Source: Methylobacterium tarhaniae
Lineage (GTDB): Bacteria > Pseudomonadota > Alphaproteobacteria > Rhizobiales > Beijerinckiaceae
Reading direction: 5' to 3'
Assembly: GCF_001043955.1 (NCBI RefSeq)
Contig: NZ_LABZ01000165.1
Coordinates: forward strand, 1 to 63,762
DNA length: 63,762 bases
The position numbers and the translations under genes are program-made. Positions 26,526-35,459 of the stretch are shown here, in pieces (within the stretch, counting starts at the first letter, position 1; every line of letters begins with the position of its first letter). The notes under the pieces were generated by a model. That model was not told the DNA's origin and did not search any database. It saw only the letters and a program-made list of their open reading frames with translations.

Positions 26526-27704
26526 ATGCCCGTCGTCGTCCCCGCCTTCTCGCGCATCGGGGAGGAGAACGCCTTCGCGGTGCTCGCCCGCGCCACGGCC
26601 CTGGCCCAGGCCGGCCGCGACGTCATCAACCTCGGCATCGGCCAGCCCGACATGCCGACCCCGTCCCACGTGGTCGAGGCGGCGGTGAAGGCCCTGCATG
26701 ACGGCCACCACGGCTACACCCCGGCGACCGGCATCCTCCCCTTGCGCGAGGCGGTGTCCCGCGACCTCGACCGGCGCCTCGGCGTCCAGGTCTCGCCCGA
26801 CAGCGTGATGATCGTGCCGGGCGGCAAGGTCACCATGTTCATGGCGATCCTGATGTTCGGCGAGCCGGGCGCCGAGATCCTGTACCCGGATCCGGGCTTC
26901 CCGATCTATCGCTCGATGATCGAGTTCACCGGCGCGACGCCGGTGCCGGTGCCGATCCGCGAGGCGAACGGCTTCGCCTTCTCGGCGGAGGAGACGCTGG
27001 GGCTCATCACCCCGCGCACCCGCCTGCTGATCCTGAATTCCCCCGCCAACCCGACCGGCGGCGTGACCCCGAAGGCCGAGATCGACAAACTGGTCGCCGG
27101 CCTCGCGGCGCATCCCGACGTGACGATCATGTCGGACGAGATCTACGGCACGATGACCTATGACGGCGAGCGCCACCACACGCTGCTCGCCTATCCGGAG
27201 ATCCGCGACCGGCTGATCTACCTCGACGGCGCCTCCAAGACCTACGCGATGACCGGCTGGCGCCTCGGCTGGTCGGTCTGGCCGGCGCCGCTCTACGACG
27301 CCGCCCGCAAGCTCGCGGTGAACTCGTTCTCCTGCGTCAACGCCGCGACGCAATGGGCCGGCATCAGCGCCCTCGACGGGCCGCAGGATTGCGTCGCCGC
27401 GATGATGGCCGAGTTCGACCGCCGCCGCCTCCTGGTGGTCGAGGGCCTGAACCGGCTGCCGGGCGTCTCCTGCATCACCCCGAAGGGGGCGTTCTACGCC
27501 TTCCCGAACATCGCCGGCACCGGTTGGAAGGCCAAGGCGCTCGCCTCGGCGCTGCTGGAGGAGGCCGGCGTCGCGACGATCGGCGGGCCGGATTTCGGCG
27601 TGCACGGCGAGGGCTACCTGCGCCTGTCCTACGCCAACTCGGCGGAGAACATCTCCCGCGCGCTGGAGCGGATCGGGCGTTTCCTGGAAGCGAACCGGCG
27701 CTGA
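26526..27704 (+). CDS. PLP-dependent aminotransferase (class I/II)
   Basis: A fold-type I aminotransferase of 392 residues. The N-terminal INLGIGQPDMPTP, the NSPANPTGG motif, the SDEIYG Asp-Tyr pair and the Schiff-base Lys in DGASKTYAMTGWRLGW are all present, as is the carboxylate-binding Arg near the C-terminus (LRLSYANS). It resembles aspartate/alanine/aromatic aminotransferases of subgroup I; substrate not assignable. GAGGAAACGAG precedes the start. Monocistronic, converging with a histidine kinase gene. Confidence 0.9.
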   Translation: MPVVVPAFSRIGEENAFAVLARATALAQAGRDVINLGIGQPDMPTPSHVVEAAVKALHDGHHGYTPATGILPLREAVSRDLDRRLGVQVSPDSVMIVPGGKVTMFMAILMFGEPGAEILYPDPGFPIYRSMIEFTGATPVPVPIREANGFAFSAEETLGLITPRTRLLILNSPANPTGGVTPKAEIDKLVAGLAAHPDVTIMSDEIYGTMTYDGERHHTLLAYPEIRDRLIYLDGASKTYAMTGWRLGWSVWPAPLYDAARKLAVNSFSCVNAATQWAGISALDGPQDCVAAMMAEFDRRRLLVVEGLNRLPGVSCITPKGAFYAFPNIAGTGWKAKALASALLEEAGVATIGGPDFGVHGEGYLRLSYANSAENISRALERIGRFLEANRR

Positions 27705-27793
27705 CGCGCGGGCGACCCGTCGGGTCTCGCCGACGGAGCTTGCATCCCCGCCCAGGGCGGCGAGCCGGATCGCGGCTCCCTCCCGCGTGAGCC

Positions 27794-29134
27794 TCAAGCC
27801 GGCAGCCGCAGCCGCGCCCGCAGGCCGCCCATCGCCGACCGGTCGAGCTCCAGGCCGCCGCCATAGAGCTCGGCCAGTTCCGTCGTGATGGCGAGGCCGA
27901 AGCCGTGGCCCGGCACGGTCTCGTCGAGGCGCCGGCCGCGCCGCGCCACCGCCGCGAGCGCCTCCGGCCCGAGGCCCGGCCCGTCATCCTCGATCGCGAC
28001 CACCACCTCGTTCCCGACGGCGCGGCCTGCGACCCGCACCTCCTGCCTGCACCACGTGCAGGCATTGTCGACCAGGTTGCCCAGCATCTCGTCGAGGTCC
28101 TGCGGGTCGCAGGCCGCGGCGAGGCTCGGAGGGATGTCGTGAGTCACCCGCACGCCCTTCTCGGCGTGGAGCCTCTCCAGGGCACCCGCGAGGTCGGCCA
28201 CCGGCCCGGCGAGGGCGGTGCGGGTCCGGGTCGCGCCGGTCAGGGCGGCGCTGCGGGCCCGGCGCAGATGGTGGCGCAGGCCGCGGTCGAGGCTCGCGAC
28301 GAGCTGCGACAGGCGCCCGTCCGGGTCGCGGCCCGGCTCCGACAGGGCGAGCGACAGCGTGGCGAGCGGCGTCTTCAGCCCGTGGGCGAGGTTCGCCACA
28401 TGGGTGCGGGCCTGGGCGAGCTGGGCGGCGTTCTGGTCGAGGAGGGCGTTGATCTCGGCGGCGAGGGGGCGGACCTCGGCGGGCTGGGGATCGGGCACCC
28501 GCTCGCGCGCTCCCGCCCGCACGGCCTCCAGTTCCTGCCGCAGCCGGTCGAGGGGGCGCAGGCCCAGGCGCACCTGCGCCACCGCCCCGGCGGCGAGGCA
28601 GAGGCCCAGCACCCCGAGGCTCGCGGCGAGCGCCAGCCCGGCCTCGCGCAGGGGGCCGTAGAGGGCGGCCCGCGGCGCGCTCGCGGCGATGACGGTGCCG
28701 TCCGGCAGGGGGAGGACGCGCAGGATCAGCGCCTCGCCCCGCGGGCCGGTCCCCTCCGCCGGGCGGGGGCGATCCTCGTCCCCGACCGGCGGCGCCGGTA
28801 GCGCGAGGTCGCGCGTCCCGAGCGACGCGGAGCGCAGGACGGCGTCGCCCCGCCGTACCTGCCAGGCCCAGCCCGCGCCGGGCCGGTCGAAGGGCGGGGC
28901 GTCGAGGTCGCGGGAGAGCCGCAAGGACGGCCCCGGCTCCAGCCCCGAGACCAGCGCGACGATCTGCGCATCGAGCCGGGAATCGATCTGGCCGCGCACG
29001 AAGCGGGCGAGGATCAGCCCGATGGCGAGGCCCGCCACCACCAGGGCGGCCACGATCAGCGCCAGCGCCCCGAGGAGCAGACGCCGGCGCAGGGAGCCGA
29101 TCCGGCTCGGTCCCATCTGCCTCGGGCCGGTCAC
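27794..29134 (-). CDS. PhoQ-like sensor histidine kinase
   Basis: A membrane sensor kinase of 446 residues. Membrane helices at about 20-42 and 175-197 enclose an extracytoplasmic domain of about 130 residues. A HAMP segment follows, then the dimerisation box HGLKTPLATL with the phospho-accepting His, and an ATPase domain with NLVDNA, DDGPGLG and HGFGLAI. The HGLKTPLA box and overall layout match PhoQ-type kinases. Its start overlaps the response regulator stop by four bases. The pair is divergent from an envelope protein gene, its likely target. Confidence 0.92.
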   Translation of the reverse strand: MTGPRQMGPSRIGSLRRRLLLGALALIVAALVVAGLAIGLILARFVRGQIDSRLDAQIVALVSGLEPGPSLRLSRDLDAPPFDRPGAGWAWQVRRGDAVLRSASLGTRDLALPAPPVGDEDRPRPAEGTGPRGEALILRVLPLPDGTVIAASAPRAALYGPLREAGLALAASLGVLGLCLAAGAVAQVRLGLRPLDRLRQELEAVRAGARERVPDPQPAEVRPLAAEINALLDQNAAQLAQARTHVANLAHGLKTPLATLSLALSEPGRDPDGRLSQLVASLDRGLRHHLRRARSAALTGATRTRTALAGPVADLAGALERLHAEKGVRVTHDIPPSLAAACDPQDLDEMLGNLVDNACTWCRQEVRVAGRAVGNEVVVAIEDDGPGLGPEALAAVARRGRRLDETVPGHGFGLAITTELAELYGGGLELDRSAMGGLRARLRLPA

Positions 29135-29799
29135 GGCGCCTCCCCGGCGGTGAGGCGATAGCCGTGGCCGCGCACGGTCTCGATCCGCGCCGGCGCGATC
29201 TTACGGCGCAGCCGCGTGATGATGACCTCGACCGAGTTCGAATCAACCTCCGCGTCGCCCTCGTAGACCCGCTCCAGCAGCTCGCCGCGCGGTACCACCC
29301 CGTCGCGGCGCAGGATCAGGCAGGACAGGACCCGCCATTCGAGCCCGGTGAGCTTGAGCGGCAATCCGTCCCGCGAGAAGGCGCCGAGGCCGGGATCGAA
29401 GGCGACCGGCCCGCAGGTGAGGATCGTGGCGCCGTGCGCCGCCGCGCGCCGCACCAGGGCGCGCAGGCGGATCACCAGCTCCTCGACCCGGAACGGCTTG
29501 ACCAGGTAGTCGTCGGCCCCGGCCTTGAAGCCCGCCACCTTGTCGCTCCAGGCGTCACGCGCCGTGAGGATCAGCACCGGCAGGGTCCGGCCGGCGGCGC
29601 GCCAGCCCTGCAGCACCGCGATCCCGTCGCGCTTCGGGAGGCCGAGATCGAGCACGGCGGCGTCGTAGGTCTCGGTGTCGCCGAGATGCGCGCCGTCCTC
29701 GCCGTTGCGGGCATGGTCCACGGCGCAGTTCTCGGCGCGCAGGACCCGCAGGATCTCGGCCGCGAGGGCCGCGTCGTCCTCGACGAGCAGAAGCTTCAT
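29131..29799 (-). CDS. OmpR/PhoP family response regulator
   Basis: A DNA-binding response regulator of 222 residues. In the receiver domain the acidic pair lies in VEDDAA, the phospho-acceptor is Asp51 (LDLGLP), the switch Thr is Thr79 and the conserved Lys is Lys101 (LVKPF). A winged-helix domain follows (VEVIITRLRRKI, VRGHGYRL). It is cotranscribed with the kinase. The start MKLLLVEDD is the conserved N-terminus; the much longer open frame upstream is an artefact. It probably controls the divergent gene at 29947 through the repeat at 29859-29878. Confidence 0.94.
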   Translation of the reverse strand: MKLLLVEDDAALAAEILRVLRAENCAVDHARNGEDGAHLGDTETYDAAVLDLGLPKRDGIAVLQGWRAAGRTLPVLILTARDAWSDKVAGFKAGADDYLVKPFRVEELVIRLRALVRRAAAHGATILTCGPVAFDPGLGAFSRDGLPLKLTGLEWRVLSCLILRRDGVVPRGELLERVYEGDAEVDSNSVEVIITRLRRKIAPARIETVRGHGYRLTAGEAP

Positions 29800-29858
29800 G
29801 CGGCGCAGACCACGTGTCGACAATGGACTTTCGCCGTAGGCCCGGCGGTTTAACCGAA

Positions 29859-29878
29859 CCTGAACGGTCGGGTTCAGG
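29859..29878. promoter_or_regulatory. Candidate response-regulator binding site
   Basis: CCTGAAC-N6-GTTCAGG is a 7-bp inverted repeat in the divergent gap, with a related AACCGAACC just left of it. It lies 60 bases from the regulator start and 69 bases from the divergent gene start, the right place for an autoregulated OmpR-type switch. Confidence 0.5.
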
Positions 29879-29946
29879 CCCGGTTCCCGGCGCCTGCCGT
29901 AGAGAAGCGCCGACCCGAGAGGGCTCAACACACAGGGACCACACCG

Positions 29947-30690
29947 ATGACCGACCACACCACCATCGAGGGCCAAGCGACCGAGATGCAAGCGACTGAG
30001 ATGCAGGCGAACGAGATGCGAGCGAACGAGGCGAAGGCGAACGAGGCGAAGACCGCCGGGACGGATCCGGTCGGGAGCCCGAAGGCCGCCCCGCATCCGC
30101 GGCCCCGCCGCGGCCTCCTCGTCGGCGCCGTCGCGGTGCCGCTGGCGCTCGGCGCCGTCGGGCTCTCCCTCGCCCAGCCCGCCCAGACGCCGCTCACCCC
30201 CCTGGCCCCGGTCGCGGTGAGCGCGCTCGCGCCCTCCGGCGCCATCGCCGCCAAGGGCGAGGTCGCCGAGATCTTCGGCAACAAGTTCGTCCTCCAGGAC
30301 GGCACCGGCCGCGCGCTGATCGAGACCGGCCGGGCCGGGGAAGGCGGCACCCTCGTCACCAAGGGCGAGAGCGTGACGGTGCAGGGCCGGTTCGAGAACG
30401 GCGTCCTGCATGCCAGCGCCCTGACCCGGGCCGACGGCCGCGTCGAGGCCTTGCGCCCGATCGGCCCGCCCCCCGGCGGCCTCGACTGGGCCAAGGACAA
30501 GGTCGGGCTCGGGCCGAGCGTCGACGTGCAGGCCCTCACCGGTGCGGTGACGGCGGCCGGCTACACGGATGTCCGCGTCGCCGGCCGCGGCCCGCGCCAC
30601 CTCGACGTGGCGGCGAAGGGCCAGGACGGGAAGGAGCGGATGCTGCATGTCGGCTTCGACGGGCAGATCCGCGAGAAGCGGGTGTTCTGA
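29947..30690 (+). CDS. Envelope protein with bOB-like and PepSY-like domains
   Basis: A 247-residue protein. A charged cytoplasmic N-terminus with pentapeptide repeats (ATEMQ, ATEMQ, ANEMR, ANEAK, ANEAK) is followed by a basic PRPRRG stretch and one membrane helix (about 56-76), then exported domains. The first (about 98-165, KGEVAEIFGNKFVLQDGTGR) resembles a bacterial OB fold of the YgiW/YdeI kind. The second (about 190-247) looks PepSY-like, ending VGFDGQIREKRVF. Divergent from a PhoP/PhoQ-like pair, it is likely their target and may sense or buffer envelope stress or cations. Function not known. Confidence 0.75.
   Translation: MTDHTTIEGQATEMQATEMQANEMRANEAKANEAKTAGTDPVGSPKAAPHPRPRRGLLVGAVAVPLALGAVGLSLAQPAQTPLTPLAPVAVSALAPSGAIAAKGEVAEIFGNKFVLQDGTGRALIETGRAGEGGTLVTKGESVTVQGRFENGVLHASALTRADGRVEALRPIGPPPGGLDWAKDKVGLGPSVDVQALTGAVTAAGYTDVRVAGRGPRHLDVAAKGQDGKERMLHVGFDGQIREKRVF
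29977..30051 (+). repeat. Five tandem 15-bp coding repeats
   Basis: Five consecutive 15-base units starting GCGAMYGAG encode ATEMQ, ATEMQ, ANEMR, ANEAK and ANEAK; the last two units are identical in DNA. Such units could vary in number by slippage, lengthening the cytoplasmic tail without shifting the frame. Confidence 0.8.
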
Positions 30691-30748
30691 GGCGCCGCGA
30701 CGGGTCCGGACCATCGGGGCGATCCGGGGGTCCGAGACGCCCCCGTGC

Positions 30749-31546
30749 TCAGCTCCTCGCCGCCGGGGCGATCAGCGTCTCGGTCGCGCCGGCCGGATCC
30801 ATGCCGATGCGGCCCCAGCCCGGCAGCTTCAAGGCCGGGCGGCGCAGGTCGAGCCCCGCCACCGCGCCGAGGATGTTCACCTCGAGTCCCTCGACCCAGC
30901 CGAGGGTGAGGCCGAGATAGCCCCGGGCCGAGAGCTGCACCCCGGTGCGGCTCGGCGTCCAGGCGAGCAGGCGCTCCGAGAAATCCTTGCCGAGGGCCGT
31001 CGGCGGGAGCGCCACGGCGAGCTCCGGCACCGCCCGCAGCACGTGAGCCACGAAGGTGTTGGAGTTCGGCCCCGGCCAGGCGCTGTAGGTGCCGGCCTTC
31101 CGGTGCGGATAGAGCGCGACCGCCTCGCGGATGCGCGGCACGGCCCGGGCCGCCGCCTCGCCGTCGAGGGCGAGCACCACCTGAGGCGGGTTGCCGAACC
31201 AGCGCGCATCGGCCGCGTAGGCATCGGTGCGCACCGGCAGGCCCCAGCCGACCACGTCGTAACGAGTGTAGCGCGGCGCGCCCGCCTCCTTGACCACGAT
31301 CCAGGTGTGATGGGCGAAGATGCCCCGCCAGCGCCCGACCCGGGCGGCATAGATCCGCACCTTCGCCTCCGGCGCCGCAGCGGCGGCGGGCAGGAGCCGG
31401 GCGCTCGACCAGTCGGCGGTGGACCAGTCGGGGGCGAGGTCGTCGCGGCTCCACCACCACAGGGCATGGGCGGCGAGCGGCAGCAGGAACAGGAGGACGA
31501 GGGCGAGCACGAGGGTGCGCGCCAGCCAGGCCAGGGCGAGAAGCAT
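30749..31546 (-). CDS. DUF3750 family membrane-anchored protein
   Basis: A 265-residue protein with an N-terminal hydrophobic anchor (two close helices, about 1-30) and a soluble domain. Conserved DUF3750 features include FAHHTWIVVKE, RYDVVGWG and GPNSNTFVAHVLR; the His and Asn-Ser pattern suggests a papain-like or amidase-like fold, but no activity is established. It converges with the envelope protein gene upstream and is divergent from the DUF533 gene. The start at 31546 (MLLALAWLARTL) gives a compact anchor; a TTG at 31582 is an alternative. Confidence 0.8.
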   Translation of the reverse strand: MLLALAWLARTLVLALVLLFLLPLAAHALWWWSRDDLAPDWSTADWSSARLLPAAAAAPEAKVRIYAARVGRWRGIFAHHTWIVVKEAGAPRYTRYDVVGWGLPVRTDAYAADARWFGNPPQVVLALDGEAAARAVPRIREAVALYPHRKAGTYSAWPGPNSNTFVAHVLRAVPELAVALPPTALGKDFSERLLAWTPSRTGVQLSARGYLGLTLGWVEGLEVNILGAVAGLDLRRPALKLPGWGRIGMDPAGATETLIAPAARS

Positions 31547-31677
31547 GACCGGAGAGATGGCGCTCCGAGCGTGGCGGCGCAACCGGCGGGTCGATCGTCG
31601 CGTCCTTCCGCGAACCGGAGCCGGGCAAGACCGTTGTCGGCAAAGATGTGGACCGATGACGGACGAGGGAGGGCGCG

Positions 31678-32214
31678 ATGGCCGAGGTGAAACGGGTGCT
31701 GGATGCCCTGGTGCGCAGCCGCCGCGGCGGGCTCGCGGCTTCCGCCGCCCTGGGCGGGCTGGCGCTGATCGCCGGGCTGGCCCTGCGGGCGACGCAGCAG
31801 GAAGCGCCCGCCGCCGGCAAGCCCGCCGTCGCGCCGTCCGCGACGCCCTTCGATGCCGGCGCGCTCAGCGACGACGAGGCGACGCTCTGCCTGCGCATCA
31901 TGGTGGCGGCCTCCGCCGCCGACGGGGTGATCGATGCCCGCGAGCGCGAGCGGCTGGACGCGGCGGTCGCCGAATCCGGCCTCGACCTCGCGGGCCGGCA
32001 ATGGCTCGCCCGCGAGCTGGAGGACCCGGCGACGATCGACGAGATCGCCGACCGGGTGCAGCATCCGGAGGCGGGCGCCCGGGTCTACGCCGCGGCCCGC
32101 CTCGCCATCGATCCCGACACGATGCAGGAGCGGACCTTCCTGCGCCAGCTGGCGGAAGCCCTCGACCTCGACGCGGACGCGGTCGAACGGGTCGAATCCG
32201 GCCTCGCGGCCTGA
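31678..32214 (+). CDS. DUF533 / TerB-like protein
   Basis: A 178-residue protein. An N-terminal hydrophobic segment (about 18-38) is followed by an alpha-helical TerB-like domain (about 60-175) with the acidic motif AASAADGVIDARERERL typical of DUF533. TerB-fold proteins are tied to tellurite resistance and stress but lack a defined reaction. GAGGGAGG precedes the start. It is 12 bases upstream of the DUF1206 gene, so the two are an operon. Confidence 0.82.
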   Translation: MAEVKRVLDALVRSRRGGLAASAALGGLALIAGLALRATQQEAPAAGKPAVAPSATPFDAGALSDDEATLCLRIMVAASAADGVIDARERERLDAAVAESGLDLAGRQWLARELEDPATIDEIADRVQHPEAGARVYAAARLAIDPDTMQERTFLRQLAEALDLDADAVERVESGLAA

Positions 32215-32226
32215 CCGGAGGCACCC

Positions 32227-33084
32227 ATGCGCCGAGGATCAGGGGATTTCCACGGCCGGCAAGCCCTCGAACTGCTCGCCCGCCTCGGCTACGGCGCCCG
32301 CGGGGTCACCTACTGCCTCGTCGGCGGCCTCGCGGTGCTGGCGGCGATCGGCGTCGGCGGCCAGACCGGAGGCAGCCGCAGCGCCCTCCTGATCCTGCTG
32401 GAGCGGCCCTTCGGCTGGATCCTGCTCGGCCTCGTGGCGTTCGGCCTCGCCGCCTTCGCGCTGTGGCGGGTGGTCGAGGCCGTCACCGATGCCGACCATT
32501 ACGGCCGCTCGGCCAAGGGGCTGGCGACCCGGGCCGGCCACCTCGTCAGCGGCGTGACCTATGGCGGCCTCGGCGCCTCGATGATGATGGCGGCGCTCGG
32601 GCGCGGCACCGCCCGCAAGCCCGAGGACCAGGGGGCGCAGGACTGGACCGCCTGGCTCCTGCAGCAGCCCTTCGGCCAGTGGCTCGTCGGCGCGGTCGGG
32701 CTGGTGGTGATCGGCGCCGGCCTCGCCTTCGCGCTGAAGGCCTGGAAAGGCGACGTGTGCAAGCGCCTGTCCGTGCCCCACGATGCCCGCGACTGGGTGC
32801 GGCATGTCGGCCGCTTCGGCTACGCCGCGCGGGCCCTCACCTTCGGGCTGATCGGCGGCTTCCTGATCTCCGCGGCGATCGCGAGCCGGTCGAGCGACGT
32901 GAAGGGTCTCGGCGGCGCGCTCCAGGCGCTGCGCGCCGAACCCTATGGCTGGGTGCTGCTCGGCCTCACCGCCGCCGGGCTCGCCGCCTTCGGGGTGTTC
33001 GGCCTCGTCCAGGCCCGCTACCGCCACATCGACCCGCCGGACCTCGACGCGGCGCGCCGGGCCGTGGAGGATGTCACGCGATAA
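32227..33084 (+). CDS. DUF1206 family membrane protein
   Basis: An integral membrane protein of 285 residues built from three repeated two-helix units (about 15-85, 100-170 and 190-265). Each unit opens with an ARxGYxARGVTY-like motif: ARLGYGARGVTY, ATRAGHLVSGVTY, GRFGYAARALTF. This is the DUF1206 pattern; function unknown. It follows the DUF533 gene by 12 bases and precedes the DUF3237 gene by 17 bases, forming a three-gene operon. Confidence 0.88.
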   Translation: MRRGSGDFHGRQALELLARLGYGARGVTYCLVGGLAVLAAIGVGGQTGGSRSALLILLERPFGWILLGLVAFGLAAFALWRVVEAVTDADHYGRSAKGLATRAGHLVSGVTYGGLGASMMMAALGRGTARKPEDQGAQDWTAWLLQQPFGQWLVGAVGLVVIGAGLAFALKAWKGDVCKRLSVPHDARDWVRHVGRFGYAARALTFGLIGGFLISAAIASRSSDVKGLGGALQALRAEPYGWVLLGLTAAGLAAFGVFGLVQARYRHIDPPDLDAARRAVEDVTR

Positions 33085-33101
33085 AACTCGGAGGAGACGC
33101 C

Positions 33102-33572
33102 ATGGACGCGCCGCTGCCGCTCGGCACCGAATTCCTGTTCCGCATGAGCCTCACCGTCGGCGCGCCGCAGGGACTCGGCACCTCCCGCGGCACCGACCTG
33201 CGGGTCGTGCCGGTCACCGGCGGCACCGTCGCGGGCCCGCGGCTCACCGGCGAGGTGCTGCCCGGCCCGGCCGGCGACTGGCTGCGGATCGAGCCGGACG
33301 GTACGACCCATCTCGACGTGCGCCTGACCTTCCGGGCGGGCAGCGGCGGGCTCGTCTACTGCCAGTATACCGGCCTGCGTGCCGGCCCGCCGGAGGTTCT
33401 CGCCCGGCTCGGCCGCGGCGAGGCCGTGGCACCGGAAGAGTATTACTTCCGCACCGCCCTGCGCTTCGAGACCGGGGCGCCGGACCTCGCCTGGCTCAAC
33501 CGGATCATCGCCGTGGGCGTGGGGCAGAGACTGCCGGAGGGGCCGGTCTACGACGTGTACGGCGTGATGTGA
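33102..33572 (+). CDS. DUF3237 family protein
   Basis: A 156-residue soluble beta-barrel-type protein of the DUF3237 family. FLFRMSLTVGAPQGLGTSRG, GDWLRIEPDGTTHLDVR, EYYFRTALRFETGAPDLAWL and the closing VYDVYGVM are its conserved blocks. No reaction is firmly known for the family. It is the last gene of a small operon, with GGAGGAGA six bases upstream of the ATG and a bidirectional hairpin after the stop. Confidence 0.87.
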   Translation: MDAPLPLGTEFLFRMSLTVGAPQGLGTSRGTDLRVVPVTGGTVAGPRLTGEVLPGPAGDWLRIEPDGTTHLDVRLTFRAGSGGLVYCQYTGLRAGPPEVLARLGRGEAVAPEEYYFRTALRFETGAPDLAWLNRIIAVGVGQRLPEGPVYDVYGVM

Positions 33573-33603
33573 GACGGCCGAGACGCCCCCATGCCGCCGC
33601 GCC

Positions 33604-33630
33604 CGCCCGGCCGTCCGCAACGGCCGGGCG
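33604..33630. terminator. Bidirectional terminator between DUF3237 and yebC
   Basis: CGCCCGGCCGT-ccgca-ACGGCCGGGCG is a perfect 11-bp stem in the 66-base gap between the two convergent stop codons. Confidence 0.7.
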
Positions 33631-33638
33631 TCCGGGTC

Positions 33639-34385
33639 TCACCCCTGCATCTTCGCCAGCATGGCGTCGGACACCGCGAAGTTGACGAAGACGTTCTGCA
33701 CGTCGTCCTGGTCCTCGATGGTCTCGACCAAGCGGATCAGCTTCTCGGCCGTCTCGTCGTCGACGTCGACGGTGTTCTGGGCGCGCCAGATCAGGGCGGT
33801 GCGGCGCGGCTCGCCGAAGCGGGCCTCCAGGGTCTTGGCGACCTCGCCGAGAGACCCCTGCTCGCAGGTGACCTCGTGGCCGCTCTCGTCGGACTTCACG
33901 TCGTCGGCGCCGGCCTCGATGGCGGCTTCCAGCATCGTGTCGGCGTCGGCCACCTTGGCGTCGAAGGCGACGAGGCCGACATGGTCGAACATGAACGAGA
34001 CGGCGCCGGTCTCGGCGAGGCTGCCGCCGGACTTGGTGAAGGCCGAGCGCACGTCGGAGGCGGTGCGGTTGCGGTTGTCGGTCTGCGCCTCGACGATCAG
34101 CGCGGCGCCGCCGGGGCCGTAGCCCTCGTAGCGGACCTCCTCGTAGTTCTCCGCGTCGCCCCCGGCCGCCTTCTTGATGGCGCGCTCGATGTTGTCCTTG
34201 GGCATGTTCTCGGCCCGGGCCGCCAGGATGGCGGCGCGCAGGCGCGGGTTCATCGAGGGGTCGGGCGTGCCGAGCTTGGCCGCCACGGTGATCTCCCGGG
34301 CGAGCTTGGAAAACACCTTCGAGCGGACCGCGTCGACGCGGCCCTTGCGGTGCATGATGTTCTTGAACTGTGAATGCCCGGCCAT
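33639..34385 (-). CDS. yebC: YebC/PmpR family transcriptional/translational regulator
   Basis: A 248-residue protein of the YebC (TACO1) family. It begins MAGHSQFKNIMHRKGRVDA and contains KAARAENMPKDNIERAIKKA-like sequence, GYGPGGAALIVEAQTDNRNRT and the acidic C-terminal domain; length is normal. Family members act as DNA-binding regulators or help ribosomes translate polyproline stretches. In many proteobacteria it lies next to ruvC, which is not seen here. The start at 34385 fits the conserved N-terminus. Confidence 0.95.
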   Translation of the reverse strand: MAGHSQFKNIMHRKGRVDAVRSKVFSKLAREITVAAKLGTPDPSMNPRLRAAILAARAENMPKDNIERAIKKAAGGDAENYEEVRYEGYGPGGAALIVEAQTDNRNRTASDVRSAFTKSGGSLAETGAVSFMFDHVGLVAFDAKVADADTMLEAAIEAGADDVKSDESGHEVTCEQGSLGEVAKTLEARFGEPRRTALIWRAQNTVDVDDETAEKLIRLVETIEDQDDVQNVFVNFAVSDAMLAKMQG

Positions 34386-34589
34386 GGTGCTCCCCGGCGG
34401 ATTGGTGAACCTGACGCGCGGAGAGCGCCCGGCGGGGCTCTCGACGCCGCAAGGTCCGCGTGAGACAGCCGGCTTATAGGCGCCCGCCCCCGGGGAAGAC
34501 AATGAGGAAGACAATCGCGCCGCGCGAGGTTTTCGTCCGCCTTCGCGGCTGCGAAAACCCGGTGGAATCAGTCCCCTAACCGCGCGGGG

Positions 34590-35459
34590 TCAGTGGGCCG
34601 CAGCCCCGATGATCGCCCGGCGCAACCGGCCCGAGACGAGGTCAATCAGCGCCACGGTGACGAGGATCATCAGCACCAGGAAGGCGACCTGCTGCATCTC
34701 CAGCACCCGGATCAGCTCGGTGACGTACTGGCCGATGCCGCCGGCCCCGACGATGCCGATGATGGTGGCCGAGCGGGTGTTCGACTCGAAGAAGTAGAGC
34801 ACCTGGCTCGCCAGGACCGGCAGCACCGCCGGCACCAGGCCGAACCGGACCCGGTGCAGCCGGCTGCCGCCCGACGCGGTCACGCCCTCCTGGGCCTTGC
34901 GGTCGGCGGTCTCGATCGCCTCGGAGAACAGCTTGCCGAGCGCGCCGAAATCCGAGCAGGCGATGGCGAGCGCGCCGGCAAACGGCCCGAGGCCCACGAC
35001 GTTGATCCAGATCAGCGCCCAGATCAGCACGTCGACGGAGCGGATCACGTCGAAGCCGCGGCGCACGCCGAAGCGCAGGAAGGGGTTCGGCACCACGTTG
35101 CGGGCGGCCAGGAACGCCACCGGGAAGGCGAGGCAGGCCGCCGTGAGGGTGCCGAGGAACGCGAGCGCCAGGGTCTCGCCCAATGCCGTGAGGAACAGGC
35201 CGAAGCGTCCCTCGGCTGAGGGCGGCAGCATCATGCCGGCGAACTCGCCGAGGCGCCCGAGACCGTGGAGGATGCGCAGGAGCGAGAAATCGAGCCGGAC
35301 CATCGCGAAGACCGCGAGGCCCACCACCCCCACGAGGATGCCGATCACCACGCCGCGGCGCGACCACGAGGGCCGGAAGACTTGGCGGTGGCGCCGGCGC
35401 AGTCCGTCGAGGTCGGCGAGCGCCGCCTGGCGCAAGGGAGAGGGCGGGCGGCGGCTCAC
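34590..35459 (-). CDS. phnE: Phosphonate ABC transporter permease, second copy (PhnE2)
   Basis: A 289-residue inner-membrane permease with about six helices and the binding-protein-dependent transport motif EAIETADRKAQEGVTASGG, the ATPase contact. The GTG start at 35459 overlaps the end of phnE1 by four bases, so translation is coupled. The pair of permeases, PhnD and PhnC form one importer. It is the last gene of the phn transcript. A paired phnE arrangement is known in rhizobial phosphonate operons. An ATG would lie deeper inside the conserved region, so GTG is preferred. Confidence 0.9.
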   Translation of the reverse strand: MSRRPPSPLRQAALADLDGLRRRHRQVFRPSWSRRGVVIGILVGVVGLAVFAMVRLDFSLLRILHGLGRLGEFAGMMLPPSAEGRFGLFLTALGETLALAFLGTLTAACLAFPVAFLAARNVVPNPFLRFGVRRGFDVIRSVDVLIWALIWINVVGLGPFAGALAIACSDFGALGKLFSEAIETADRKAQEGVTASGGSRLHRVRFGLVPAVLPVLASQVLYFFESNTRSATIIGIVGAGGIGQYVTELIRVLEMQQVAFLVLMILVTVALIDLVSGRLRRAIIGAAAH

